Shown piece after piece: positions 47,465 to 57,585 of a DNA stretch of 64,000 nucleotides. A model generated the notes under the pieces. That model was not told the DNA's origin, ran no database searches, and saw only the letters and a list, made by a program, of their open reading frames with translations. Made by a program: the position numbers and the translations under genes. The stretch's first letter is position 1; every line of letters begins with the position of its first letter. The stretch spans positions 15,958,769 through 16,022,768 of the forward strand of contig CM059624.1 in NCBI GenBank assembly GCA_030435675.1, written 5' to 3'. The stretch comes from Steinernema hermaphroditum. Lineage: Eukaryota > Nematoda > Chromadorea > Rhabditida > Steinernematidae.

Positions 47465-48673
47465 TTAAAGCCTGCGTCGATCACGCTCTTGTTGAAGCAA
47501 AGTCATTTCGACTTTCAGCTTCTCGAAGTCCAGGATCTTGTGGACTAGGACGTCACACATGGCACTATGGTGAGCGTTCGAGTTGCACACTCGACAATGT
47601 CCCGTGAGCGTACAAGGAGCGCCAGCGTGTCGTGGTCGCAGGCACTTTGAACAGAGGCCTCGATCGACAGCCGTGCACAAGCGCTCTTCGTAATCTACAT
47701 CAACCGGGCATGCGCTGTTGTAATGACTGCCGCCACAAAAATCGCACTTTACTACGCGTCCTTTCGGACCAACGATCTGTCTTTGCGTTAGACGAGCATT
47801 GTCTTGCTCCCTCTTGCGGTGCGCACGAATCTGCGTGATGGACCGCGTCTGGTCCCTAATCTCATCCCGAAGGTTCTCGATACGCGTCAAGACCTCCTCG
47901 TCACTCAAGCGAACGTGGCTCTCAGAGATTTGCGTATCTCGACGACCTTCTCCGTTGCCCTGATGTCTCGATCTTCTCTTGCGTATTTGTGGATTCGATG
48001 CCGATGGCCTCGGTGCGTGACGTTTCCGCGATCTCGGCGTGGATGCGTCAGAGTTCGTTCCTCCCGATCGTGTGTCAAACTCTTGAGAACCTCCCGCCCC
48101 CAACAACATGGGTGCGTCTTGCGTCTGGACTGCTTCCTCGGTCAATAGATCTTCGATGCGTCCAAGGCAGTCGTTCAAATCTCCCTCGAACATCTCCAGA
48201 GAGAACTCATCCCACGGGTATAACTCGTTAGCGTTTCGAACCATCTGGCGAGCCGTCGACAGTTTCGCTTCGACTGGATGAAGCGAGACGTTCAACTTCT
48301 TGACTTCTGCGAGCAGGGCCTTGGATTTGCGGTTGAGTGCTGCGTAGCGAATTTGAGCTCGCTGCTGGCCTCCGGGCACAACAGCCTTCGACAGCAAAGT
48401 CTCCTCGAACTTTACTGCGTCCTTTGCGAGTTCAGCCAACGTTTGGCCAAGTGCCACGCGTTTTCCGACCAATGCGTTCTTTTCTGTTTGCGTCGATTTC
48501 TTGCTGACGATCACAGCTTCTTCTTGCTTCGCTTCGCCGTTGACAAGTTCCTTGCTTCGGTCTTGTGGACCAGAAGTGTCCATAAGTTGTTGCGTGTCTT
48601 CTTTGCTCTCCGCGTTCGCTCCGACAAGCAGGTTGGCTAACATAATTGCGATCATGCACTGAAACAAACACAT
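47465..48673 (-). CDS. BEL downstream ORF: hydrophobic N terminus plus three zinc knuckles
   Basis: 402 codons 3' of gag-pol, where retroviruses carry env. A strong 3' splice site (minus-strand TGTTTGTTTCAG, ending at 48659) lies just inside the frame before the ATG reading MIAIMLANLLVGANA, so expression from a spliced RNA is likely. The N terminus looks like a signal peptide. The middle is charged and probably coiled. Residues about 310-385 hold CDFCGGSHYNSAC, CSKCLRPRHAGAPC and CRVCNSNAHHSAMC, all CCHC-type. No downstream membrane anchor is visible, so it is not a typical Env. It could be a second nucleic-acid-binding Gag-like protein. Function unknown. Confidence 0.8.
   Translation of the reverse strand: MCLFQCMIAIMLANLLVGANAESKEDTQQLMDTSGPQDRSKELVNGEAKQEEAVIVSKKSTQTEKNALVGKRVALGQTLAELAKDAVKFEETLLSKAVVPGGQQRAQIRYAALNRKSKALLAEVKKLNVSLHPVEAKLSTARQMVRNANELYPWDEFSLEMFEGDLNDCLGRIEDLLTEEAVQTQDAPMLLGAGGSQEFDTRSGGTNSDASTPRSRKRHAPRPSASNPQIRKRRSRHQGNGEGRRDTQISESHVRLSDEEVLTRIENLRDEIRDQTRSITQIRAHRKREQDNARLTQRQIVGPKGRVVKCDFCGGSHYNSACPVDVDYEERLCTAVDRGLCSKCLRPRHAGAPCTLTGHCRVCNSNAHHSAMCDVLVHKILDFEKLKVEMTLLQQERDRRRL
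48657..48671 (-). promoter_or_regulatory. Candidate 3' splice acceptor for the downstream BEL ORF
   Basis: TGTTTGTTTCAG followed by TGC matches the nematode acceptor consensus closely and sits 340 bp 3' of the gag-pol stop. It would join the ORF to a donor in the leader or early gag. Confidence 0.55.
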
Positions 48674-49013
48674 TCAGAGTGAGGTGACACGTGAAAGAGA
48701 GCGGCACGGATGATCGAAAGAAGCCCCCTAAAGACAGATTTCACAGAAGCATGCTTATCAAAGTATGCGTTATGGTGCTCTTGATGCGCCAAGAGCTTGT
48801 TTTCGCAAGCGTATGAGACAGTAAGAGTCCACAGAGGAGAGCGTATGCGAAATGAGCTAAAAAAAATGACGAAAAAGTCAAAATAGCAGGTGACGTGCGT
48901 CGAAGCGTGCGCGGATTTCGCCTAGCAGATAAATAGAAGACTACCGTAGTCGTCGGGAGGTTGAGCGTGCGTTATCGTTTCGAGACTCTTTGCGTTTGAA
49001 TGAAGGTGGAAGT

Positions 49014-52000
49014 TTACTGTCTCCGATTTCGAGGTCGGAGATTATAAGGTGTCGTTCGATTCGACGGAACGATTCTAGTAGTGCGTTTGGGGACCTTTGC
49101 AGGCGCGGTTTGTGCTGGTATATCTTCGTCATCCTCTCCTGTCGAATCTTGAACGTTGCTATTTGCGTTCTGTGCGGTGACATTCGCATCAGGCGATTGA
49201 TGATCTAGATTTTGCGTCGAGGAAGATGCCTCGTCTTCCTCTTCTGAAAGTTCCATCGGAATCAGATGGTTGATTGAGCGTTTTATGGTTCGGCTGTCCG
49301 GGAGAAAGAGTTCGACTTCCCTAATTTGTCCGTCACTACTTGGAAGCAATTTCTCAATGCGTGCGAGCTTCCAACAATGCTTAGGTAGAGGATCTCCCTC
49401 CAGCATGACGATCATTCCTTCCCTTGGCTTTATCTTCTGCGTTCTTCCTTGAGCGAGACTTCGGCGATGTTTCTCGCGTAAACTGATTAGATAATCCCGC
49501 TGGAAGCTCTCCCAGGCCTTGTGCGTGTGCTTATCAGATTCCTCAAGTGCGTCAAGCGCTTCTTTCCGGGAATTTAGAGCTTTGAGCTCTTCTTCTGAGA
49601 AATAGGTCGAATCGTTCACGTCTTCACTTGTCTGCGTCGAAGGTAGACTCAGTCTAGCCCTTCTATGTACGAAATCGATCGGCCTCAAAATAGCCCATTC
49701 TCCTGGTTCCGAATCAAGATATGTGAGTGGCCTTGAGTTCATGATGGCTTCGATTTGCGTCAGAGTGGTGCGGAGGTCTTCGAAGGGCCAGATTCGTCGT
49801 TTCATGCACTTATAGAGACAGCGTTTTATGTCCTGAATCAACCTCTCGTAAAAGGCGCCTTTCCAAGGACTGTAGGCTGTGATGCGTAGCCAGCGTATCT
49901 CTTGATCCGCGGTAAAAGACATGAATTCAGATGTATCCTCTAAATCCCGGAATGCGGCTGCGATCACTTGTTCGCCTAGAGCGAAAGTGGGTGCGTTGTC
50001 GCACGTGATAGTCCTCGGAACTCTGCGTCTAGCCATGAAATTTCGTAGAGCATTTATGAATGATTTGGTAGTAGCGTCCGCCACAAGTTCCAAGTGTACC
50101 ATGCGGGTTACGGTACATGTGATTATGCAACCGTACGACTTCCTCACAGTTACGTCTTCCGGGTTGCGATATTTGAGCGGACCAAAGTAGTCGAGACCAC
50201 AGTGCTCGAACGGTTCCGCGCTTTTCACTCTACGTGAAGGCAGATCCGGCATGTCTGGATATTGCCGAGGTGCGTTGTTGAAGCGTTTACATTCCCAGCA
50301 CTTGCTCATCTGACTACGGACGATTCTTCTGATCGCCGGAATCCAAAACGTTTGTCTGACTGTTGCGATAGTCGATCTTGCGGAGAGGTGCAGAGGAGCG
50401 GAGGCGTTAATCGTTTCGTGTGTTTCTTGCACGATCATTTCGGCTAGCTTCGATCGAGAGTCGATCAGGATCGGTGTTTTTGCGGAATCTGAGAGGCTAC
50501 TGTTTTTCAAGCGTCCTGCGCAGCGCCAAAGTTGCGATGAGTCTAAAAAAGGTCTCAGATGCTTCTGTTCTTTCCATCTCCCCTGCTCTTCCGCTTCTCG
50601 CTGATGACAGCGTATGATCATTTCTCGAGAAAGCGTGATTTCTTCAGCTCTCAGAGGTTCTGAGTAGTCAGCGTGCCTTATTTCTATTCCTAATCTAGCG
50701 TATTTCTGGCGCGTCTGGTCAGAAACCTTGTCCATGCGGATACGTATGAACCGGAGTACGTAAGCGACTATGCGTGCTAGGCGTCGCAGAGAGTTTGTTC
50801 TTTTCCATGGAATCACCGCTGCCATTCGGGCGTTCTGCGTCTGAGTGAGCAAACAAACAGTTTCGGCGTGTTCCTCTTCTGACAGCTTCTCAGGCTGGCA
50901 CCTTTCTGGCCACTCAGCGTGAGGTTTGGTCAAGAACCGAGGTCCTGTCCACCACAAGTGATCTTCGAACTCATGCTTCTCTAGTCCCCTTGTTGCGCAG
51001 TCTGCAGGATTGTCGAGCGTATTTACATATCCTACTAGTACTTTCTCGACGTCTTTCTCTAAATCGATGCACTTCTTCCTGAAGTTGCATCTACGTCTTT
51101 CTACGTAGATTCCTGCGTCTACTGGCGTCTTTGGTGATTGCACCCATGCGAGTGCGATTTGTGAATCTGTCAACAGGACCAGAGAAGCTATCCTTATTTG
51201 CGTTTTGAGTTCTTGAACTAGTTGTGTTCCTAGTTCTGCACCTAGTACGTATGCATTCAGTTCCAAGCGTGGAACTGTGACCGTTGTTTTCAGCGGTTTT
51301 AGGCGATTTTTCGCCATGATGAGATGCGAATTTTTTCCACAGACAGCGTACGCACAACAGGCCATGGTGTTCTTATTTGCGTCGCAGAAAATAACTATGT
51401 CTACGGTGTCTTCCACGTTGGCGACTCTGCGTGGGATACACTTCTTGAATCCTTGGATGTCTCCAGCGATCCGCTGCCATTCGCATTTCTGTTCTGCATT
51501 GAGTTCTTCGTCCCAATCGTTCGTTAGCCACAATTCTTGTTGGAATCTCTTCGCTGGATGCAGTAAAGGGATTAACAGTCCCATTGGATCATAAATCGAA
51601 GCAGCTTGTTGCGCGACGGTGCGTTTCGTCGCCTTCTTCGCTGGCTTCACGAGGACTTCGAGCTTCAGTTCGTCCGTCGTTGAATTCCATTGCGTTCCAA
51701 GTATTTTCGGTTGGGCGTTCTCGCTTCGGTCTTCAAATGCGATCTTTTCTAAAACCAAATTATCGTTAGACATGAACTCTCGTAGATTCATGCGTAGAGC
51801 GGAAAATTCGCGCTTAGATTTAGCGTATAGATCAGCAGCCTCGTCAACTGTATTACATGTGAGGATTAAATTGTCAACATAGGTGTTCTCCACGATCTTC
51901 TTGGCGAGTGTTTGGTCTTCGCATTGAGACAGATGATGCGCGATTGTGGCGCCTAACAGAAACGGCGATGCGTTAATTCCAAACGGCACACACCGATAGC

Positions 52001-54725
52001 GATAAATTACAAGATTTCTTCCCGTTGGCGGGAGATTGGTGTTTTTCACCCACAGAAAGCGTACTGCGTCTCTTTCGGACTCAAGCAACTTGACTTGCAG
52101 GAATGCTTTCTCAACGTCACCAACTAGAGCGATCGAACCCGTTCTGAAGCGTAGATTTATTCCGACAATGAGGGGAAGGATGGTTGGGCCTTGGTTGATT
52201 GCGTCATTTAGTGACATGCTACCTCGAAAATGTGCTGATGCGTCAAAGACGATGCGCACTTTAGTTGTTTCTTTCTGAGGCGTTACCACGGGCTGATGCG
52301 CTAGGTAATGTACTACCTGACCCGTTGGTGCGTCTGGATCGACTTCTTCGATCATTTTGCGGTCTAATTGCTCAGAAAATGTGTCCTGATATCCTTTCAG
52401 GATTTGTTGATCAGCTCGTTCCAGAGTCTGCTTTAATCGCTTGTATGCGATGGCCCAATTCGACGGGAGTTCTGCGATTTCTTGTTTCCACGGAAATTTG
52501 ACGTAGTATCCGTCTTCTCTCAATTCAACTGATGCGTGGAATTCGTCTGCGACCTTTTTGTTCGTCATTTGCTTCTCTTCTTTCGCAGTTCCGCCGAACT
52601 CTGCGAGCGTATCGTTCTTTGCCCATTCGGATATCATGGTCTCCACGGCTTCTTTCTCCGCTTGCTGAACAATGTCGAACTTGAGCTCTTGCGTTGGAGC
52701 GTCGCTCATTTGGAGACAGACGATGCTGTCGTTTGGAGATGCGTCTGGAGCGTCTTCTTTGCCGGAGATCATTGCTCCGAGCGTCGTTGGGAAGACAAAC
52801 AAGCCTGAGGGCAGCGCCCTCGGCGTTCCTTTCAGAAACTGACCTAAATAGTCGGCACCTATCAACAAATCGGGCTTTCTGCCCTTGCGCAATTCTTTGC
52901 TGCTCTCTGACAGCTGCAATCCGAGGTTCTTCAACGTTTCACGGTCCTCCTTGGACAGCTTCGGGCGCTCGATCGTTCCTTTGACGATCTGTTTGATCTC
53001 CAGCGCCTTGATTTGCGTTCTGGATCCATTTGGCGCCGTCACGTCGATTTGCTTCACTGGAACTGCGTTTTTCTTGATGACTTCTTCTTGCGCGAACCCA
53101 CGAGCTGAAAAAGAGCGTAGATCAACAGTAGGCAAGTTCAATTTTCGCGCCGCGTCTACGGTGATGAAGCTTTCACTCGATGCTGAGTCTAGAATCACTG
53201 TTAGCTTATTGCAAACATGCGTTTTCTTGTCGATAACCATTGCAGAGCCAGCTAAAATGTATGATTTCTCGCCACGCTTCATTTTTGCGTCTACAGCTTC
53301 TGCGCTCGGCGCGCATAACTGCGTCGTTTCGACGAATTTCGAAAATCCCTCGTGCGCAGCGTTCGCGTTCTTCGCGAGACATAAGCTGATATGATGCGCT
53401 TTTCCGCAACGCGTGCATTTTGGCGATCGACATTCAGCAACAGAATGGCCTTTACGTAAACAATTAAAACAAGCGTTCTTCCTCATAACTGCGTTCTTTC
53501 TCTCAGCCACGTCCTTATACGTTAAACAGTGCAGGGAACTGTGGCCTGGCTTGTCGCAAATCCGACAGGCGTTTATCACAAAAGGCGAAGGAGTTTCTTC
53601 GCTGATCTTCGCAGGAGCTTCGTTGCGAGAATGATCAACTTCCTGCGTTTCTCCGAAACGTGCTTTGTGCGACTGTGCGCCACCGTACTCATTCTTTGTG
53701 CCGTAATGGCGAAAATCTTTGCGTCCCTTGTGGAATGAATCGCGGTCTTTGCGGCCTGCGTTCATCCTCGGATTTGACGGCTTCTCGTCTCTCCTAGCGA
53801 CGGCGTTCTTCTCCAGTTCCCAAGTGATAAACTGGTCAAGTTTCTCGATGAGCGTCGACACCTGAGCTGACTTGGTGATGTGATGAGTTGTCATGAACGT
53901 CATCTGCGTCTCATACGGGAACTTGTGTAGTATTTGAGTCCACGTGAACTCATTGTCAACCTGGATCTCGTAGGCTTTCAACTGCTCATAAATGGCCCAA
54001 ATGTCGTTCAGAAGCTGGCGTTGAGCGTCCCAAGTGTCGCTCCTGCGCTGGATGTTGTTCAGCTTCTGCGTGAGGTCATTGATGACCTTCTGAGAGTCTC
54101 CGTACTGCTGTTGCAGTCGCTCCCAAACCATGTCATAGTTTTCCTCAGCTACTGCGAAACGGGCAACTGATCGAAGAGCGTCGCCTTTCAATGCGTTACG
54201 CAGATACGAAAATTTCTGCAGCTTCGAAATCGGCTGCGAGTCTACGAGTTCCATAAACATGTTCTTGAAAGCGCGCCATTCCCAAGAGTTCCCAGCGAAC
54301 TCCGGAAGCGTCATTTTCGGCAAGCTTGAGTGCGTTTGAATTGGCTGCACTGCTTGCGTTATGGAAACAATAGAAAGCTTCGCTTTCTCAATAATGATGC
54401 GATATTTTCGCAGAATTTTTCGCTTAGCCTGGCGCAATTCATCGAGCGTTTCTTGTCCAGCCGTGCCGCTGGTTTCATAACTTTTCTCGACTGCGATTTG
54501 CTGCGTTTCGCTCAGCTTGCGAAAATCTTCCTGCAGCTTGACGAGGCTGTCGTTCAGCTTCTCGTCCACTTCTTCCACTTCCCTGTGGATACTCTGAACC
54601 GTTACGTCCCTATCTGTGGGAGTCAACGCTTCCCACAGCACCATATCTTCCTGAATTTCCTCAATAATGCGTCGTGCTTCTGCCACATGAAGCGACACTT
54701 CGTTGAGGCGAAGCGTTATGCACAT
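49014..54725 (-). CDS. BEL/Pao Gag-Pol polyprotein
   Basis: 1903 codons without interruption. In order: a Gag-like DUF1759 region from about residue 135 (LPKMTLPEFAGNSWEWRAF); zinc knuckles at about 388-445 (CFNCLRKGHSVAEC, CTRCGKAHHISLC); an aspartic protease with DSASSESF near 510; a Pao-type reverse transcriptase with YVDN in the active site near 952; RNase H-like region; an integrase with Cys/His zinc site (CWECKRF) and catalytic-region landmarks GLDYFGP (about 1510), TCDNAP and YERLIQDIK; and a C-terminal domain with PREGMIVMLEGDPLPKHCWK (about 1762). It supplies all enzymes for reverse transcription and integration. The intact frame agrees with the near-identical LTRs. Confidence 0.96.
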   Translation of the reverse strand: MCITLRLNEVSLHVAEARRIIEEIQEDMVLWEALTPTDRDVTVQSIHREVEEVDEKLNDSLVKLQEDFRKLSETQQIAVEKSYETSGTAGQETLDELRQAKRKILRKYRIIIEKAKLSIVSITQAVQPIQTHSSLPKMTLPEFAGNSWEWRAFKNMFMELVDSQPISKLQKFSYLRNALKGDALRSVARFAVAEENYDMVWERLQQQYGDSQKVINDLTQKLNNIQRRSDTWDAQRQLLNDIWAIYEQLKAYEIQVDNEFTWTQILHKFPYETQMTFMTTHHITKSAQVSTLIEKLDQFITWELEKNAVARRDEKPSNPRMNAGRKDRDSFHKGRKDFRHYGTKNEYGGAQSHKARFGETQEVDHSRNEAPAKISEETPSPFVINACRICDKPGHSSLHCLTYKDVAERKNAVMRKNACFNCLRKGHSVAECRSPKCTRCGKAHHISLCLAKNANAAHEGFSKFVETTQLCAPSAEAVDAKMKRGEKSYILAGSAMVIDKKTHVCNKLTVILDSASSESFITVDAARKLNLPTVDLRSFSARGFAQEEVIKKNAVPVKQIDVTAPNGSRTQIKALEIKQIVKGTIERPKLSKEDRETLKNLGLQLSESSKELRKGRKPDLLIGADYLGQFLKGTPRALPSGLFVFPTTLGAMISGKEDAPDASPNDSIVCLQMSDAPTQELKFDIVQQAEKEAVETMISEWAKNDTLAEFGGTAKEEKQMTNKKVADEFHASVELREDGYYVKFPWKQEIAELPSNWAIAYKRLKQTLERADQQILKGYQDTFSEQLDRKMIEEVDPDAPTGQVVHYLAHQPVVTPQKETTKVRIVFDASAHFRGSMSLNDAINQGPTILPLIVGINLRFRTGSIALVGDVEKAFLQVKLLESERDAVRFLWVKNTNLPPTGRNLVIYRYRCVPFGINASPFLLGATIAHHLSQCEDQTLAKKIVENTYVDNLILTCNTVDEAADLYAKSKREFSALRMNLREFMSNDNLVLEKIAFEDRSENAQPKILGTQWNSTTDELKLEVLVKPAKKATKRTVAQQAASIYDPMGLLIPLLHPAKRFQQELWLTNDWDEELNAEQKCEWQRIAGDIQGFKKCIPRRVANVEDTVDIVIFCDANKNTMACCAYAVCGKNSHLIMAKNRLKPLKTTVTVPRLELNAYVLGAELGTQLVQELKTQIRIASLVLLTDSQIALAWVQSPKTPVDAGIYVERRRCNFRKKCIDLEKDVEKVLVGYVNTLDNPADCATRGLEKHEFEDHLWWTGPRFLTKPHAEWPERCQPEKLSEEEHAETVCLLTQTQNARMAAVIPWKRTNSLRRLARIVAYVLRFIRIRMDKVSDQTRQKYARLGIEIRHADYSEPLRAEEITLSREMIIRCHQREAEEQGRWKEQKHLRPFLDSSQLWRCAGRLKNSSLSDSAKTPILIDSRSKLAEMIVQETHETINASAPLHLSARSTIATVRQTFWIPAIRRIVRSQMSKCWECKRFNNAPRQYPDMPDLPSRRVKSAEPFEHCGLDYFGPLKYRNPEDVTVRKSYGCIITCTVTRMVHLELVADATTKSFINALRNFMARRRVPRTITCDNAPTFALGEQVIAAAFRDLEDTSEFMSFTADQEIRWLRITAYSPWKGAFYERLIQDIKRCLYKCMKRRIWPFEDLRTTLTQIEAIMNSRPLTYLDSEPGEWAILRPIDFVHRRARLSLPSTQTSEDVNDSTYFSEEELKALNSRKEALDALEESDKHTHKAWESFQRDYLISLREKHRRSLAQGRTQKIKPREGMIVMLEGDPLPKHCWKLARIEKLLPSSDGQIREVELFLPDSRTIKRSINHLIPMELSEEEDEASSSTQNLDHQSPDANVTAQNANSNVQDSTGEDDEDIPAQTAPAKVPKRTTRIVPSNRTTPYNLRPRNRRQ

Positions 54726-54887
54726 TTTCCACTGCGTAAATCAACAACAGATCAAAATAAAGTGCGTCCCACTCCACGAACTTCCTCGGAAGTGAAGGAA
54801 ATTCGTAAAAAACGAATACAATCTCAACAAGCCAATCCCGAGCGATTGGCTGCGTCAAGCGTACGTACACCGGCGCTTCTGCCGTTT

Positions 54888-54900
54888 GGTCGTTGCACCA
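54888..54900 (-). promoter_or_regulatory. Candidate primer binding site of the BEL element
   Basis: One base inside the 5' LTR the minus strand reads TGGTGCAACGACC, beginning with TGG as expected for pairing with a tRNA CCA end. The matching tRNA is not in this window. Confidence 0.5.
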
Positions 54901-54901
54901 A

Positions 54902-55576
54902 TAAAAGCGAAGTGCGATACGGCGGTGCTCGCCTCTAACTTCCGATCCGATCCGCAGCAATCGGAAGCGCCACGCGGGGAAATGCCCTTGAAGTCCGCTG
55001 TAGCGTACGTGACGCGCTTCTTCCCTTTCTTCTCCTTGATCACTGCGTGTGATCCAAATCGCCCCTTGTGGCGATGCGTAGTCCCAGGCGACTACTGACT
55101 TACGCGCTCTTCTGGCAGCGAAGTCCTTCCTGTTCTCAGCGAGATACAGGGCCAAATAACCGCGGAATACGACGACGACTATGTACACGACTCGACGAAT
55201 CCGGGATAGGTTGCGTTGCGGTCTAGAAAGCTAGCTAAAAGGCAACAATTTATCAACACGATAAAATAACAACCAAGCAACACGATAAAATGTTCGCACC
55301 AGCGATACAACAAGATAACCACAATCACACGAAGAAGCGCGCTCTTGTGCGCGAGCGGGAACTATCGTCGAGCGAGCGGGAGGTCCGTTCAAGTTTGCAC
55401 AACGAGAGGAGAATGCGTACGTTCGCTCTACGAACTGGTGCGTAAGAGAAGACTCCGAGATGGAGATGCGTATGCGTAGCGTTCAGCGCTTTTCACCACA
55501 CTTAATGCCCCGAACTTAAGATGCGTATAAGGATTAGAAAGAAAAAAATGCGTAACTTCGCAGCAAAGCTGCGACA
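54902..55576 (-). repeat. 5' LTR of the BEL element
   Basis: Same 675 bp as 46775-47449, with one visible substitution. It should carry the element's promoter (U3/R) on the minus strand. A short hairpin-forming end TCGCAGCAAAGCTGCGA lies at 55558-55574. Confidence 0.95.
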
Positions 55577-55581
55577 TAAAC

Positions 55582-56370
55582 TATTTTGGCCAGGCTAAGC
55601 GTAACTGTTAAATTCACAGGGCTACTCTGCTTCATTTCAAAGAACGTTCAAGGGTCTCCTCCATCTTCTAGAAACACTTGCGGTCTTATGGTCTTCTATT
55701 TTTGTAGATGCCGGTCAGTCGGTCGGTCGGTTGGGTTGTCCATTCGCTCTCTCTGAGGCTGTTTGAGCGACTGAGTTGAGTCGTAGTTCCAAGCTCTCGC
55801 AAGACGTAATGCCACTGAGTTAGAAAGCCACTCGCCAGGCCATTGGTTTCCCCATTAAGTCCGCCTTGTATTTTTGTCTTTTTTTTTATTCTGACGGGCG
55901 ATTGTGGACATGATACGCCCACATAGCACGTTTTTTCTTTGTCTGTTCGGGAAAAGTCAATCCGTTCTGATATTTGCGTAAGTTTTTCGAAAATATGAAC
56001 TGATTTCTTACATGTTTTGTTGATGCTTTATTCGTGACAGGAACATGTAGGCAAGAGAAATTTATGAATCCAATGGATTCACTCACTCAATGAAGGATTT
56101 CTAAAAGGATGGACATTTCTTGTCACAGAAAAAGAGCGCAAATTCACGTAGACCAACATCTAGTTGTACGACGTGTGGAATCATATGAATCACAAGGGTA
56201 GAGATTCTTCGCATGCAAGGGAACGCGTTATACTCACTCCACATCATGCAAACTCCAGATCGATTTTACATGCAACCTATCTAAACAACTCTTGACTGCT
56301 AGTTTCGGGTCCATGTTAAACGATCACCGCATCCACTGCTTTGTCGTTTTCTCAATTTCACATCCTGAGA
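55582..56370. other. Non-coding flank of the BEL element
   Basis: No exon chain or RNA gene is evident. A short CGGTCAGTCGGTCGGTCGG run at about 55711 is simple repeat-like. Confidence 0.45.
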
Positions 56371-56842
56371 CTTGACTTGACTTTATTCACGACTCAAAGG
56401 CATTTCGCCACGACACCGAATAATAGACAAACAGAGGATGTCTCATTGCTGCAGGCTTCATCCTTGGCGTAGCGGTGATGTCGAACCGGTCGTAGACGGC
56501 GCGCTTCATGGGGCATCTGCGAATCAGAACTTCGGAAATGGCGGTGGCACATCTTCTCCGCGGGCGTTTGGTCCACTGGGGTAGCTTTGGGACTCGCATC
56601 TGCTTCGGAGAGATTTCCGTGTTCCGGGAGTTGCATATTCGATGCTGATGGTGTCTTCAGGGCGTCGGCGACCTTCGGGATAACATCTCGCGCTGCCGGA
56701 TTCCTGTTGGACATCTTGTTGTCAGCGGTGGTGGGACTACGGCTTCCGCGTGTCCCAATTCCCTCTGGAAGCCGGAAAACTCATACATGCCACAGGGTTT
56801 GCCATCTGACCAAACCAGACACTCAGAGGAAGGTTTTTTTTA
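56371..56842 (-). mobile_element. Retroposed SINE-like copy, 5'-truncated (copy 2)
   Basis: The minus strand begins near CTCTGAGTGTCTGGTTTGG and continues through CCGGCTTCCAGAGGGAATTG and the ATGTCCAACAGGAATCC start region to the shared 3' end with AATAAAGTCAAGTC. Near-perfect 11-bp flanking repeats (ACATCCTGAGA at 56360-56370, ACATTCTGAGA at 56843-56853) look like a target duplication. Relative to copy 1 it lacks the first 70 bp or so, as in 5'-truncated retroposition. It contains a longer open frame (56394-56714) sharing the RHPLFVY block. Confidence 0.65.
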
Positions 56843-57499
56843 ACATTCTGAGATCCTACCTAAAGCACACAGAAGACTGACCAGTTCATTCATTCACTCA
56901 TTTACCCTGGAATGAATGGCTGGATATCTCGCAATGCAACAAAGTAATGTAGGTCACCGTAGTTCTCTTCCTTCTTCGGCGCAGAGCACAACGTTGGAAT
57001 CGAATATAGCTGTCCCATCGGTGTACGTAAACTTCGGACGACCGCTCACTCAAATCAGGGTTAATGTTTAACCATGTCGGCGCATTGCTGTGCCCCGTTC
57101 CAGCTCGATCTGAGTTGAACACTTTAAAATGAGTAAACCATTATGGATTCCTTTCCAGAATCGTACCGCTCGGTCGGTCACTATCTCCATCTTCTTGATT
57201 TCAATGACCCCGGCGCAATATGTTGTAATACCACATTGTATTACAGTTTATTAGTCAGAGTACGAACTCATCTATTCAGCTGTCATGAAGAAGAAAAGGT
57301 TTCAGACACATATGTACATATTTTTTTTACTTATTAAGAAAGTAATTTGTATGTATTGGTGCACGGATGATGCAGGCTGGACCATGGGTTCGCTCCCGGG
57401 TGGTGACAGGGGTGGTGGATAGGTGGGTTGCTGTGGTGCTGGGTGGTTGGTGTTAAAAGGAAAGTTCTTCCATTTGTTTTGAAACTTTTTTTGCTTTTT
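56843..57499. other. Non-coding DNA leading to the telomere-like tract
   Basis: No gene is supported. 57360-57470 is G/T-rich (GGTGG-type repeats), and the terminal T-run precedes the telomere repeats. Confidence 0.45.
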
Positions 57500-57585
57500 G
57501 CCTAAGCCTAAGCCTAAGCCTAAGCCTAACCCCCCCCCCCGGCGGGGGGGGGGGTTAGGGGGGGGCGGAGCCCCCCCCTAAGACA
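57500..57585. repeat. Interstitial telomere repeat plus C/G homopolymer hairpin
   Basis: Five exact GCCTAA units (57500-57529, nematode telomere C strand) run directly into a C-run, GGC, a long G-run, TTA, another G-run, CGGAG, then a C-run and CTAAG. TAAC(n)...G(n)TTA and TTAG(n)CGGAGC(n)TAA are self-complementary. The GCCTAA orientation is that of a left chromosome end facing the 57.6-64 kb block. Confidence 0.85.

Larger units (their letters stand above)
46775..55576 (-). mobile_element. Complete BEL/Pao LTR retrotransposon, 8.8 kb, very young
   Basis: Identical-length LTRs (46775-47449 and 54902-55576, 675 bp) differ at one visible base (T/A near 47409). The element is flanked by the 5-bp target duplication TAAAC at 46770-46774 and 55577-55581. 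On the minus strand it reads 5' LTR, primer site, gag-pol, second ORF, purine-rich tract, 3' LTR. Both ORFs are intact. LTR near-identity means a recent insertion, probably within a currently active family. Confidence 0.96.

Noticed and set aside
47632..48640. Plus-strand ORFs over the BEL downstream ORF, and similar ones over gag-pol (50-54.9 kb)
   Set aside because: They are antisense shadows of strongly supported minus-strand retrotransposon genes.
57360..57470. GGGTTCGCTCCCGGG as a tRNA T-arm
   Set aside because: No D-arm, anticodon arm or acceptor stem can be drawn around it.
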